DNA of 64,000 bases from Pseudomonas sp. MPC6 (GTDB lineage: Bacteria > Pseudomonadota > Gammaproteobacteria > Pseudomonadales > Pseudomonadaceae): the NCBI RefSeq assembly GCF_006094435.1, contig NZ_CP034782.1, forward strand, positions 124,001 to 188,000. Direction: 5' to 3'. Both the position numbers and the translations under genes were made by a program. Shown here piece after piece: positions 8,237-18,108 of the stretch. The stretch's first letter is position 1, and every line of letters starts with the position of its first letter. The notes below the pieces were generated by a model that ran no database searches, was not told the origin of the DNA, and saw only the letters and a program-made list of their open reading frames with translations.

Positions 8237-10618
8237 ATGACTATGATAGAAAAACAACAATTGCGGTTTTCGGCGTTGGAGAATTGGATATTCCGGCTAC
8301 GCGTTCCGATTTTGGCTCTCAGCCTGCTGGCCACGCTGTTTCTGGCCTACCGGGCCACCTTCGTGACCCCGGATACCCGTCTGGAGCGGCTGATACCCGG
8401 CAGTCACGAGTTTGTAGTTAGCGCCAGGGAAGTACTGGGTGATGTGAGTGCCGGGGGCAGCAGCACCCTGCGGGTCGCCGTCGCCCGAAAAGCTGGCAGC
8501 ATCTTTGATCACCAATACCTGCTGCGGTTACAGAAGATCAGCGATGAGCTCTCGCTGCTTGAGGGGGTGGATACCGGCAGCCTGAACTCGCTTTGGGCCC
8601 CGGGGATGCTCTGGTATGCAATCACCCCCGAGGGGTTTGACAGTGGTCCGGTGATCCGTAACGACCAATTTGCCGACACTCCCGAATCGATGGAAATCAT
8701 CCGTACCAATGTGCTGCGTGCCGGCTTGGTCGGCAGCTATGTTGCTAACGATTTCCTGGCCTCGATGATCGACTTCCAAGTTCTACCGACTAACGCCGCC
8801 ACCGGTGAAGCCACCGACGTCAATGCACTGTCCGATAAGATCGAAGCGATTCGCGCCAAGTACCAAGATGACGATATTTCGATCCATGTGATCGGTGATA
8901 TCAAGAAGGTCGCAGACTTGGTGGATGGGTTTGCTCAGATCGCGGTGTTTTTCGCCATCGCGTTCTTGATTACCGCGGTGCTGCTGTTCAATTATTCCCG
9001 TTGTCTGCGGGCTACCTTTGTGCCTCTATGTTGTTCGCTGGTGGCGGTGATTTGGCAGCTAGGGGTTCTCAGTCTGCTGGGGTTCGACCTGGGTGTTTTC
9101 TCGGTGCTGGTGCCCTTTCTGGTGTTCGCCATCGCGGTCAGCCATGGCGTGCAGATGATCAACTCCATCGCCCACGAAACCGCCAAGGGCGAGAGCCGCT
9201 TGGATGCGGCCCGGATCACCTTTCACCATCTGTATAAACCGGGTCTGCTGGCGCTGCTCAGTGACGGTATTGGTTTTGCCATGTTGTTCGTGATCGATAT
9301 CGGCGGTATTCAAGACTTGGCCATGGTGGCCAGTATTGGCGTGGCGCTGGTGATCTTCACCAACTTGGTGCTGCTGCCGATCCTGATGTCTTATGCAGGC
9401 GTTAGTCAGCGCTGCATCGACCATGCTCAGTCCAAGATGAATGCCAAGAGCCCACTGTGGGAAACCCTTGCCAACTTTTCCGAGCCCAGGTTGGCCCGAG
9501 TGACAGTGGCAGTGGCATTGGTGTTGGCGGTCGGGGGCCTCTATTACGGCATTGACATGAAGATCGGTGACCTGGATAAGGGCGCTCCGGAGTTGCGCGC
9601 GGACTCCCGCTACAACCTCGACAATAACTACATCACGGAAAACTTCAGCACCAGCACCGACCTGATGACGGTATTCGTGAGCGTGCCCGTCGGCCAATGC
9701 GGTAGCTATAAGACCATCGATATGGTCGACCGCCTGGGATGGTTGTTGACCAACACCCCAGGAGTTAAATCGGTCGACTCCGCGGCTCAGGCTGCCAAGC
9801 TCAATCGCTACCTGGGCAACGAGGGCAACCTGCGGCTGTACTCCATTCCCCGGGATGAGCGGGTACTGATGCGCGGCATCGAGCGGGTCGGTGGCTTCGG
9901 TACCTCCAATTTCGTCGCCGAGACTTGTACCCATCAGGATGTCCAGTTGGAGCTGGACGATCACCGCCAGGAGACCCTGCAGCGTGTGGTGCAGGTGGTG
10001 CGCACTTTTGCTGCCGAGCATGACGATACCGAGTTGAACTTCCGTTTGGGAACCGGAAACGCTGCCTTCGAGGCGGCCACCAATGAGGTGATCGACAGCG
10101 GTCAGTACCAGATTCTCGGCTATATCTATGGGGTGGTGGCGCTGATGTGCCTGTTGATGTTCCGTTCCTGGCGGGCCGTGCTCTGCATCCTGGTGCCCTT
10201 GGCGCTGACCTCTATGCTCTGCCAGGCACTAATGACCTTCCTGGGAATTGGCGTCAAGGTGGCCACCCTGCCAGTCATCGCCCTGGGGGTGGGGATCGGC
10301 GTGGACTACGGCATTTATATCTTTGACCGACTGCGTTCGTACCTGGCCTTAGGCCATCCCTTGCGAGCGGCTTACCTGGAGACTCTGAAAACCACCGGCA
10401 AGGCGGTCTCCTTTACCGGTGTCACCCTGGCGGTTGGTGTTGCCACCTGGATCTTCTCGCCAATCAAGTTCCAGGCAGATATGGGGGTGCTGCTCACCTT
10501 TATGTTCCTGTGGAACATGATCGGCGCATTAACCCTGCTGCCGGCACTTGCGCACTTTTTGCTCCGGCCAAGTAAGTGGGATGCGCTGGAGTCGAGGAGT
10601 TCATATGAACCGACCTGA
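8237..10618 (+). CDS. MMPL/RND-family transporter
   Basis: The protein has 793 residues with the duplicated RND layout. One N-terminal membrane helix precedes a periplasmic loop, then a block of five or six helices (from about residue 230), a second periplasmic loop, and a second helix block (from about 630). The segment ALGVGIGVDYGIY carries the charged residue expected in the proton path. It would drive export or envelope transfer of a lipid-like molecule using the proton gradient. It is the last member of the DUF1302-DUF1329-YCF48-MMPL set. AGGTG precedes the start. Confidence 0.9.
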   Translation: MTMIEKQQLRFSALENWIFRLRVPILALSLLATLFLAYRATFVTPDTRLERLIPGSHEFVVSAREVLGDVSAGGSSTLRVAVARKAGSIFDHQYLLRLQKISDELSLLEGVDTGSLNSLWAPGMLWYAITPEGFDSGPVIRNDQFADTPESMEIIRTNVLRAGLVGSYVANDFLASMIDFQVLPTNAATGEATDVNALSDKIEAIRAKYQDDDISIHVIGDIKKVADLVDGFAQIAVFFAIAFLITAVLLFNYSRCLRATFVPLCCSLVAVIWQLGVLSLLGFDLGVFSVLVPFLVFAIAVSHGVQMINSIAHETAKGESRLDAARITFHHLYKPGLLALLSDGIGFAMLFVIDIGGIQDLAMVASIGVALVIFTNLVLLPILMSYAGVSQRCIDHAQSKMNAKSPLWETLANFSEPRLARVTVAVALVLAVGGLYYGIDMKIGDLDKGAPELRADSRYNLDNNYITENFSTSTDLMTVFVSVPVGQCGSYKTIDMVDRLGWLLTNTPGVKSVDSAAQAAKLNRYLGNEGNLRLYSIPRDERVLMRGIERVGGFGTSNFVAETCTHQDVQLELDDHRQETLQRVVQVVRTFAAEHDDTELNFRLGTGNAAFEAATNEVIDSGQYQILGYIYGVVALMCLLMFRSWRAVLCILVPLALTSMLCQALMTFLGIGVKVATLPVIALGVGIGVDYGIYIFDRLRSYLALGHPLRAAYLETLKTTGKAVSFTGVTLAVGVATWIFSPIKFQADMGVLLTFMFLWNMIGALTLLPALAHFLLRPSKWDALESRSSYEPT

Positions 10619-10682
10619 TTGGCGCCTCGATCCGTACCCGTCCCGACGATTTCCAACTAACCGTCTATGGAGAGCAAGTAAA

Positions 10683-11867
10683 ATGAGTGGCGCGGCGGAA
10701 GTAGCATTGGGGCACATAGATGCCGGGGATAACCCCACGGAACACTTCGGGCCCAGGGCAGTATGGTCCGCGATCATACTGGCCACCTTCGTATTAATGG
10801 TATTTTTGATTCAGCCACTTCTGATTGGAGGGCTGGCTGAGTTGGGTTTCACTGAGACGCAGCAGGGTCTGCTGGCTGCCGCAGATCTTCTGGGGATGGC
10901 GATCGCTAGTATTGCCGGAGTTTTTTGGGTAAGGCGATTTCCTTGGCGACCGACGATGTTTGCCGGGGTGGTGGTGGTTATCTGCAGCAACCTGATCTGC
11001 ATTGGTCTTAGTGACTTTGCGAGCTTGATCGGGTTGCGCCTGCTTTCGGGACTGGGGGCAGGTAGTGTGGTCGTATTGACCATGTCGATTATCTCCCGTA
11101 CCTCGCGCCCGGACCGTAATATCTCGTTTTTTATTGCGTTTCAGATTTGCTGTCAGGCAATCGGCTTTCTCCTGATGGCTAGTGTGGTTGCATCCCATGG
11201 GGTTAGAAGCCTCTACTACCTGTTTGCCGCTCTGGCAGCCTTGGGGTCGGTGCTGATTGGTTTTATTCCCCATGGTGCGGCCAGTGAAGCGCAAGATGGA
11301 CTCGAATCGCCTGTGGTCCAGCCTGTTGGTCGCATTGTATTGCTGCTGATTTTGGCTGCGATAGCAGTCTTTTTTCTGGCGCAAAGCGCACTCTGGGCTT
11401 TTGCTGAGCGGATTGGCTCTGCAGCAGGCCATAGTGTCGAAGATGTAGGGGCGGTACTCGCGTTGTCCTCAGCATTTGCCTTCGCCGGTGCGCTCATCCC
11501 AGGTTGGCTGGATCTGCGTTTCGGCCGGGCATGGCCAATTCTTATCGCCGGTTCCGCGCAGATCGTGTTGCTGACTCTATTCCAAGGTGAGATGTCGCTG
11601 ACCTATTACGCTATCGTTTTTGGCCTGTTTGGTTTGTTCTGGAATATAGGAATTCCTTATCAGGTTGGAGTGCTGGTCAGCCGCGATAGAGATATGCGTT
11701 TTGTGGCCTTGATTCCGGCCTTTCAGGGGACCGGACTGGCGCTAGGGCCGGCACTGGCCGGTGCCTTTATCGGTATCGGCAGTTATATCGCAGTTAATAT
11801 CATCGCAGGAATCGCCCTGCTGTTGTATATGGGTGTGATTCTTCCTTTTGCTCGTGTTAAAAGTTAA
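10683..11867 (+). CDS. MFS transporter
   Basis: The protein has about 395 residues with roughly twelve hydrophobic segments typical of the major facilitator superfamily. The ATG at 10683 is chosen because GGAGA lies ahead and the earlier frame overlaps the MMPL gene. It is clearly paralogous to the MFS protein at 32002-33177. Shared features are an acid-rich N-terminal tail, RPDR after helix 4, an ALWAF/AIWAY...ERI segment, and a matching C-terminus (LIPAFQGxGLALGPALAGAFI). The substrate is unknown; context suggests an intermediate of the pathway encoded here. Confidence 0.88.
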   Translation: MSGAAEVALGHIDAGDNPTEHFGPRAVWSAIILATFVLMVFLIQPLLIGGLAELGFTETQQGLLAAADLLGMAIASIAGVFWVRRFPWRPTMFAGVVVVICSNLICIGLSDFASLIGLRLLSGLGAGSVVVLTMSIISRTSRPDRNISFFIAFQICCQAIGFLLMASVVASHGVRSLYYLFAALAALGSVLIGFIPHGAASEAQDGLESPVVQPVGRIVLLLILAAIAVFFLAQSALWAFAERIGSAAGHSVEDVGAVLALSSAFAFAGALIPGWLDLRFGRAWPILIAGSAQIVLLTLFQGEMSLTYYAIVFGLFGLFWNIGIPYQVGVLVSRDRDMRFVALIPAFQGTGLALGPALAGAFIGIGSYIAVNIIAGIALLLYMGVILPFARVKS

Positions 11868-12102
11868 AGGCACTAGGTCGAGTTAGAATGGTTTGTTAAA
11901 CAGGTATGTTAAAAAGGTCAGGGGGCTCTGAGTTGCGGTTGGCTTATTGCTCAATAATTTTTCAGTAGTGATTATCAGCGTAAATGAAAAATCAGCCATA
12001 GATCAGATATCTCTTGGTCGATGGTCCTGTACTTGTTAAATGCACTGTTTTGACGTTCGTGAAATCTTTCAAAGTATTCTGCTTTGTCCTGGAGAGTGAA
12101 AA

Positions 12103-13302
12103 ATGTCTGAAGAAAAAGTTCTGTCTGTTATTGAAGATGCGCCACATATCGAATTAAATCAGGATGGTTCAACAATCAATCTCTGTAATTGGGGCGAGCC
12201 GGCTAACCGCAATTGGAGTTACCGTCATACAGTGGATGTCCTGCCGTATACTCAAGAAATTTCCCGTGGCGAAGGTGAGATTCGTGAACTGGGTGAAAAG
12301 CCGGTCGACCTGTCTGCGGTGACGGTTCACTACCGCAACCGCGATATGTTGTTGGAGGAGTACCTGAAGGAGAGCCATTGCGATGGTTTTTTGGTGCTCA
12401 AGGACAAGGATATCGTTTATCAGAATTACCGGCGCATGGCTGCGGATGAACGCCATCTTTGCCAGTCAGTCAGTAAAACCACCGTCTGTGCCGTGATTGG
12501 CGAGTTGATTGTCAGTGGCGTGATTGATCCGTCGAAATCTGTGGATCACTACATCCCAGGTGTCGCCAGCGGCTATGCCGGGGTGACCGTTCAGAACCTG
12601 TTAGATATGAACGTGGCGTTAAAATTCAGTGAGGACTTCACGGATCCAGGCGCTGACATTTTCGAGTACGAAATGATCAGCGGCTGGCGTCCGGATAGCG
12701 GTGGTCAGGCGGAAGGCATACTGCCCTATCTCAGGCGCCTCGAACAGGATCCTGATTTTCAGCTGGACGGCGGGACCCATTACCTTTGTCCCAACACTGA
12801 TATGCTGGGATGCATTATCGAACAAGTGACCGGCAAACGTTTCACTGAACTATTTCAGGAGAAAGTCTACCGGCATCTGGGCGCCGAGGCCGATGCCTGC
12901 TTCACCACCGATGCTACAGGCATGGCTGTAAGCAGTGGCGGGTTGATTATTCGTCTGAAGGATCTGGCCCGCTATGGCCAGCTTTATGCCAACCGGGGTG
13001 TTGCCAGCAATGGCGTTCGGGTGTTGCCCGAAGGCTGGATCAATGACTGTCTGAATATAGGCAAGGGCACTCGCTACTATCTAGGTAAGGGTTATCAATA
13101 CCACAATCAAATAACCTCCAACGGAATAGCTTTGTGTCATCTTGGGGTGGGAGGACAGATGCTGTACGCGAATACGGAAACCAAGGTTGTGGTAGTGCAG
13201 TTTTCGACTACCAGTATACCGTCCAATGGCGATTTGGATGTGGGGAATGCGCTCTACAATATCGCCGATACGATCAGCGAATATTTGAGTCAGTCACGTT
13301 AA
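12103..13302 (+). CDS. NylB-like serine hydrolase (beta-lactamase fold)
   Basis: This 399-residue serine hydrolase has the class C/family VIII fold. The catalytic SxxK is S122-V-S-K125 and the second motif is Y227-L-C-P-N231. It resembles 6-aminohexanoate-dimer hydrolase (NylB) in length, in the NTDMLG motif and in the GG segment after the cofactor-free active site. It resembles the second copy at 29416-30636 in the same way. No signal peptide is visible, so it is likely cytoplasmic. It could be an esterase or amidase. GGAGAG precedes the start, and a stand-alone promoter region of about 235 bases lies upstream. Confidence 0.85.
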   Translation: MSEEKVLSVIEDAPHIELNQDGSTINLCNWGEPANRNWSYRHTVDVLPYTQEISRGEGEIRELGEKPVDLSAVTVHYRNRDMLLEEYLKESHCDGFLVLKDKDIVYQNYRRMAADERHLCQSVSKTTVCAVIGELIVSGVIDPSKSVDHYIPGVASGYAGVTVQNLLDMNVALKFSEDFTDPGADIFEYEMISGWRPDSGGQAEGILPYLRRLEQDPDFQLDGGTHYLCPNTDMLGCIIEQVTGKRFTELFQEKVYRHLGAEADACFTTDATGMAVSSGGLIIRLKDLARYGQLYANRGVASNGVRVLPEGWINDCLNIGKGTRYYLGKGYQYHNQITSNGIALCHLGVGGQMLYANTETKVVVVQFSTTSIPSNGDLDVGNALYNIADTISEYLSQSR

Positions 13303-14190
13303 TTAGTGAGGCTCCGGACTTCACTCAATGCCGATTGTAATGACATAACCGAATCCGAACGGAATCCTTCATGGGTGTTCTTCGCCACGTTAACGCATTG
13401 TCCCGAGAGGGAGCATGGCAGCGTGGAGAGCGCAGATTGTGATTCCATTCGGAAATGTCTCGCTGGTTTCAGGTGCGGCCGAGGCGATCGGTGATTCCGA
13501 GTTGCTGTTTAAGGGTGCAGGCAATATTTTCTGGGTCTCAGTGCATTGTTGTGTTAAAGGTGGCCTGAAGTAGCCCGCTATTTTCAGGCCACCTTGCCAT
13601 CAGCGATGGCGGCCGATTAAACAACGATCATTTCAGCCGCTTATATCATCCGTTCTGGCCGCCGCGAGGTGTCTACTCCTGCAATCGCCTAGAAATGAGC
13701 GAGTCATCTGATCGATTTTTATTGATTTGCCGCTTTCAAAATCGGCGAGGAATGAAGTCAGCCAGAAATGCATGTCCACCTATTGAACTCCGGGAGGCGT
13801 CCATATAGACCATCCCTAGGCTATGCTCCATCATAGACGGATACTACTGCATTGATCCGAACTAATTAGAATTTGAACGTATCACCGGTAAGCTGAGCGC
13901 TATATTGCATGTCTATGTATGATAATAGCTCGCTGAGCTGCCATTACCGGAGGTTGAGGCTTTGGCAGTGCAATTAAGATGTTATTTTTCTAAAGGTTGG
14001 GTAGCCATTTTGCCTCACGTTAGCTATCGGCGTTCTAACTACGATGAGCGCTATAGCATGCTCTATACCGCGCCCCCCTTGCTTCATGACACGGACTAGG
14101 AGAGACGGGTGCGGGCTGGTTTTTTGCAAAAAAGTTCTGTATGTGTTAACTGATATAAAATGTAAAGGGCGCCATGAGCATAACAATAAA
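13303..14190. other. long non-coding stretch with a hairpin and an IS-end relic
   Basis: I see no credible gene in about 890 bases. It contains a strong hairpin at 13557-13595. A segment near 13755-13803 shares CTCCGGGAGGCGTC and flanking bases with the right end of the IS1595-like element at 3440-3475. The LuxR promoter must lie in the last part, which is AT-rich. Confidence 0.5.
13557..13595 (+). terminator. hairpin after the serine hydrolase gene
   Basis: Perfect 13-base arms (AAGGTGGCCTGAA / TTCAGGCCACCTT) flank a 13-base loop. It lies 255 bases after the hydrolase stop. There is no T-run, so it may act in either direction or only weakly. Confidence 0.5.
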
Positions 14191-16962
14191 ATGATAAAGA
14201 CGGATGCACAAAATATAGAGGGGAGCCTGGGCGCTTGGAATCTACCGCTGATTACCACCAAGTTGGGCCCGTTTCGCTTGGGCGTACGCCTGGTTGAGCG
14301 GCCGTTACTGCTGAAAAGGTTATCCTTGGAAGGAAAGGTAGTGCTGACCTTGATCGAAGCATCGGCCGGGTTTGGTAAAACCACCTTGCTGGCTCAGTGG
14401 CGCAAGGCGTTGCTGAGCGAGGGGCGGGCCGTTGCTTGGCTTAGCCTCGACAGCGAGGACAATTCCCCGCACGGCTTTATGACCTATCTGGTGTCTTCGT
14501 TGGGGGCCGCCATGCCCGGTGTTGGTGAGGGGGCCCGTGCCCTGCTGCAATCAGGTCCGCTGGTGCCTCCTAAGGTGGTGGCGTCAATTCTGATCAATGA
14601 GCTTGCCGCCCTCGACCGTCAGGTCTATTTGATATTGGATGATTTCCATGTCATCACCGATCCAGTGATCAAGCAGGTAATGGATTACTTCCTCAGCCAT
14701 ACCCCAGAAAATTTTCACCTGATACTCGCCGGTCGATCGGAGCCGGGTCTGGCTGTCGCCGGCTTACGAGCCGCGGGTCAGCTGTTCGAACTGAGCGACC
14801 GCGATCTTCGTTTTGGGATTGAGGAGTGTCGCCAGTTTTTCGACAAAACATCGTCAGACAAACTCTCCAGTTCCGATATTCAGCGGTTGCATGATGCGAC
14901 TGAGGGGTGGGTAGCCGGCTTGCAGATCGCGGCCATCTCGCCCGGTATCAAGCAGCAGAGTGCGGGATTCAAGGAGGCGATCTCCGGTGGCATGACGGCG
15001 ATCAGTGCTTATATGGGGGATGTGGTGCTGGCATCGCTCTCCGATGAAGTACTACGCTTTTTGTTGCGTACGTCGCTGGTTGAGCGTTTTAATGCGTCAC
15101 TCTGTGAGGCAGTATCCACCATCGAAAACTGCCAGGAAATTATCGATTTCCTTATTACCCATAAACTCTTCATTCAGCCCCTTGACGAGGCGGGACAGTG
15201 GTTCCGCTTTCATCATTTGTTTGCCGATTATCTCAAGCATCGCCTGCTGCAGGAGCACGCTGAAGAGGTAGCTGAACTACACCGTCGGGCCTATCGCTGG
15301 TTTGCGAAGCAGGAGTTGTGGGCTGAGGCGGTTCGACATGCCCTGGCTGCCGGTGATAGTGAGAAGGCAGTGGCCTGGGTGGAGCATTGCGCCATGTCGA
15401 TGGTGGAGTCCAGCAATATGGCACAGCTGATGGAATGGGTTGGCCGTCTGCCAGAGAAACCCATTACGCGGCGACTGCCATTGCTGGTGGCGCAAGCTTG
15501 GTCGATGGCACTGTTATTCAAGTTCGATGACGCCGAGTGCATCCTTCAACAGATTGAGGCAGATATAGAACAGGCGCCAGAACGGGAGCGGTTGAGTATC
15601 AACTTTTCGGTGCAGGTGATAAGGGCGCTGATATTTGGCTTGTCGGACGACACTCTCGCGGCCCGTGAACTGGGGGCGGAGCTGTTGGGGCGGTGGCCGA
15701 GAGGCGTCGATCTTCCGTTCGCCATCGGGGTGCTGTGTAATGTACTGACCTTTGCTCACTTGCATGCTGGTGAATATGAAAAAGCCAAAGATGTTCAGCT
15801 GCGTGCACTGGACGATGACAGTGGCCATACAAATCTGTTTGTCACCGTGTATCGTAAGGATCTGCTCGGCCTGATTGCCCTGAAACAAGGCAGGCTCGAT
15901 GAGGCGCTACGGTGGTTCCAAGACGCCCTTCAATTAGCAGAGTCCAAGGAGGGGCGCCGTTCCGTAGCGGCCACCCTGAGTGCCTGTTTCCTGACCACTG
16001 TCTGTTATGAGCAAAATCGTCTCCTAGAAGCTGACCTCTTGCTGGCCGATCGCTGGGATATCGTTGATGAGGGCTGTTTTGTCGATGCAGCCATGCGTGC
16101 CTATCTCATCGCTTCGCGGATAAAGGAGCGGCAGGGCGATCTGGGGCGGGCTAAGGCGCTGCTACAAAAGGCCGAGCGGCTGGCAACCCGGCGTGGCTGG
16201 CAGCGGATGCTCGCGGCCAGTAGTGCCGAACGAATACGCTTGCTGTTGAAAGAGGGGGATATTCGGGCTGCAGAAGAGCAATTGGAACGCCTGCAAAACC
16301 TAGTCCCTGAGGAACGCTTAACGATGACCTCGGCCCGTTCGAGTATTGCCAGCTTTGCTGTAATTGCGCAGGCTCGAATTGCCATTTGGCGTGCCAGAAT
16401 GGGGGACCTCCACAGTGCTAAGGAGACTGTCAGCCTGCTGAAGTCACTGGTTGCGGAGCTGTCTGAGTTGGGTAGCCGTTACGCTTGTAACGAGGTGCGT
16501 ATCTTGTGCTGTACCGCGCTCGACAGTATCGGTGAGCGCCAGCAGGCTTATGACTGCCTGTCCGAGTGTTTGAAGCATGGAGCGGTAATAGGTTTTCGGC
16601 GAAGTTTTCTTGATGAAGGTGAGGCAATGGCGCTATTGCTGCTCGACTATCGTGACAGCGGGATCGCCAATGACTACCTGGATGAGTTGATTAGCGCCTT
16701 TACTGTGGAACTTGAGATGCCAACAGGCGTCGCGACGGAGGTGAGCTGCGCCGATGGGGAGAGCGCCGGTATCAGTCAGCGGGAGCTGGAGATTCTGACC
16801 CTCATCGAAAAGGGGCTGTCCAATAAGGAGATCTCCCGTGTCGCGGGTATCTCGTTGGGAACCGTCAAGTGGCATATCAAGAATATTTACCGCAAGCTCG
16901 AAGTCTCCAGTCGCACCCAGGCAGTGAGTGAAGCTAAGACGCAGGGGCTGATGAAATCCTGA
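14191..16962 (+). CDS. LAL-type LuxR family regulator (MalT-like)
   Basis: This is a large ATP-dependent transcription activator of about 923 residues. A Walker A motif (ASAGFGKTT) lies near residue 70 and a Walker B-like LILDDFH further on. A long helical TPR-like sensor region fills the middle. The C-terminal LuxR helix-turn-helix begins at ISQRELEILTLIEKG and contains LSNKEISRVAGIS and VKWHIKNIYRKL. The likely start is ATG 14191 (MIKTDAQ), because the frame before it looks non-coding. LAL regulators often control DUF1302/DUF1329/MMPL and acyl-CoA degradation genes, and here such genes lie on both sides. The ligand is unknown. Confidence 0.9.
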   Translation: MIKTDAQNIEGSLGAWNLPLITTKLGPFRLGVRLVERPLLLKRLSLEGKVVLTLIEASAGFGKTTLLAQWRKALLSEGRAVAWLSLDSEDNSPHGFMTYLVSSLGAAMPGVGEGARALLQSGPLVPPKVVASILINELAALDRQVYLILDDFHVITDPVIKQVMDYFLSHTPENFHLILAGRSEPGLAVAGLRAAGQLFELSDRDLRFGIEECRQFFDKTSSDKLSSSDIQRLHDATEGWVAGLQIAAISPGIKQQSAGFKEAISGGMTAISAYMGDVVLASLSDEVLRFLLRTSLVERFNASLCEAVSTIENCQEIIDFLITHKLFIQPLDEAGQWFRFHHLFADYLKHRLLQEHAEEVAELHRRAYRWFAKQELWAEAVRHALAAGDSEKAVAWVEHCAMSMVESSNMAQLMEWVGRLPEKPITRRLPLLVAQAWSMALLFKFDDAECILQQIEADIEQAPERERLSINFSVQVIRALIFGLSDDTLAARELGAELLGRWPRGVDLPFAIGVLCNVLTFAHLHAGEYEKAKDVQLRALDDDSGHTNLFVTVYRKDLLGLIALKQGRLDEALRWFQDALQLAESKEGRRSVAATLSACFLTTVCYEQNRLLEADLLLADRWDIVDEGCFVDAAMRAYLIASRIKERQGDLGRAKALLQKAERLATRRGWQRMLAASSAERIRLLLKEGDIRAAEEQLERLQNLVPEERLTMTSARSSIASFAVIAQARIAIWRARMGDLHSAKETVSLLKSLVAELSELGSRYACNEVRILCCTALDSIGERQQAYDCLSECLKHGAVIGFRRSFLDEGEAMALLLLDYRDSGIANDYLDELISAFTVELEMPTGVATEVSCADGESAGISQRELEILTLIEKGLSNKEISRVAGISLGTVKWHIKNIYRKLEVSSRTQAVSEAKTQGLMKS

Positions 16963-16982
16963 CGTTCGCTTTGAATTTCCCA

Positions 16983-17149
16983 CTAGGAGGCTGTCCGAGA
17001 ATAGCGATCGTAGCGAGGGAAGGCCGGTTTGAGGCAGTTTTTGCGCTCTTTTGAGGCGAATAGTCGCTCTATTTAACGATAAAGAGCGCGAAAAATGACC
17101 AATCCGGATTTTCCGCAGTAGGTCAGTCTGTTCTCGGACAGCCTCCTAG
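16983..17149. mobile_element. MITE with perfect 19-base inverted repeats
   Basis: The element is 167 bases, bounded by CTAGGAGGCTGTCCGAGAA and its exact reverse complement. CTAG is itself a palindrome and could be the target duplication, which would leave 15-base repeats. It has no coding capacity. The ends resemble IS1182-type elements, so a full-length relative elsewhere could mobilise it. It sits 20 bases after the LuxR stop. Confidence 0.8.
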
Positions 17150-17254
17150 CAGCCTGTCGAACTTGAGCTCATGAACAGGGCAGTAATGACCAAAGTAGGC
17201 GATTTGCGTGCTATTTGCCGCTTATTGCTCTGCTTTTCCTGAAGTCGAGCAGAT

Positions 17255-17482
17255 TTATCCCATTTTTAGCTGCAATTGAACGGATTTGTGGCGCAACACG
17301 GCCATGCGCTTCAAATCCAACGCCAAGCACACCAGGCGCCATTCTCCGCTCACTTTAGCCTTGCCGCGCAGCAGGAACTGGCGAAACCCATCACTGACTT
17401 GATGATGCCGAACACCGGTCCCACGGCCTGTTTGCGCAGGGCATAGAGCGTGCGCCCCGGTTGGCTCTTGAGCTTGTGGTGC
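17255..17482 (-). pseudogene. IS1182-type transposase C-terminal relic
   Basis: Read on the minus strand, the pieces GRTLYALRKQ, VGPVFGIIKS and GFRQFLLRGKAKVSGEW belong to the C-terminus of IS1182-like transposases. They are joined by a frameshift near 17390. The N-terminal two thirds are gone. CAGCCTGTCGAACTTGAG near 17151 may be the element's outer end. Confidence 0.65.
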
Positions 17483-17549
17483 GGATTCCACGCCATTCGG
17501 ACACTCAGTCCACGTTGATCCGGACACCCGTTCCACGGTCATTCGGACA
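17483..17549 (-). repeat. IS21-family end: three direct repeats
   Basis: On the minus strand three units of about 22 bases begin with TGTCCG[AG]AT and contain CGTGGA. They start near 17549, 17526 and 17503. Multiple terminal repeats of this form are typical transposase-binding sites of IS21 elements. No istA or istB remains, so it is a solitary end abutting the IS1182-type relic. Confidence 0.55.
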
Positions 17550-17666
17550 GGCCGGTTTGCGAGCTGGGGGGCTCTAGAAACATCCCCCCCTCTCTTTATC
17601 TAGGTTCTGCCGGACCTATTCCAATCTTTATGATGGCATATCTAAAGCTCCAATAAGGCGCTGTAT

Positions 17667-17957
17667 ATGTCACGTCATGATCAGGGCCTTGAAAGCCCTA
17701 ACGCAGCATCTGCTGGCCAACTTGAGCTCAATGTTTGCGAGCTCAAAACGCGAATACAGCAGTGCCTCAGCGAGTTGCTGCCGCCCTTTGTCGAGGTGGA
17801 TATTGATCTGGCACTGAATGAACAGGACAGCGTCAAGCTGAAAATAAGTAACAGTCGTTTTGTCAATAAAGCGCTGGTGGAGCAACAAGTCAGAGCGGCT
17901 TTCGCGACTACTGAGATTCGATACGACCTGATCTGGAGTGAATGGCAAGGGCTCTGA
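17667..17957 (+). CDS. small hypothetical protein
   Basis: The protein has 96 residues. An AAGG lies 8 bases before the ATG, and the sequence looks like a folded mixed alpha/beta domain (residues 20-96) with no membrane segment. I do not recognise it. Long frames also exist on the opposite strand here, so coding is not certain. The + reading is preferred for its ribosome site and composition. It precedes the acyl-CoA dehydrogenase operon by about 150 bases. Confidence 0.45.
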   Translation: MSRHDQGLESPNAASAGQLELNVCELKTRIQQCLSELLPPFVEVDIDLALNEQDSVKLKISNSRFVNKALVEQQVRAAFATTEIRYDLIWSEWQGL

Positions 17958-18108
17958 GGCGACAACTAGCCTGACACCGGGGAGGAGGTTAGGCGGCAGT
18001 TTCTGGCAACCCCTCCCTTTAGAAAGGTACTAACGCCTCCGGAGACGCCGTAGCTTAGAGCTGTAAACGGCTTATATAAGTTAACCGCCCAGTATCAGGG
18101 GAACGATA

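Noticed and set aside
9059..10021. A 320-residue frame on the - strand within the MMPL gene
   Set aside because: Rich in His and Gln, with no recognisable domain; it is the complement of a real RND coding sequence.
17670..17965. Two minus-strand frames opposite the small hypothetical gene
   Set aside because: No ribosome site, and composition is less protein-like than that of the + frame.
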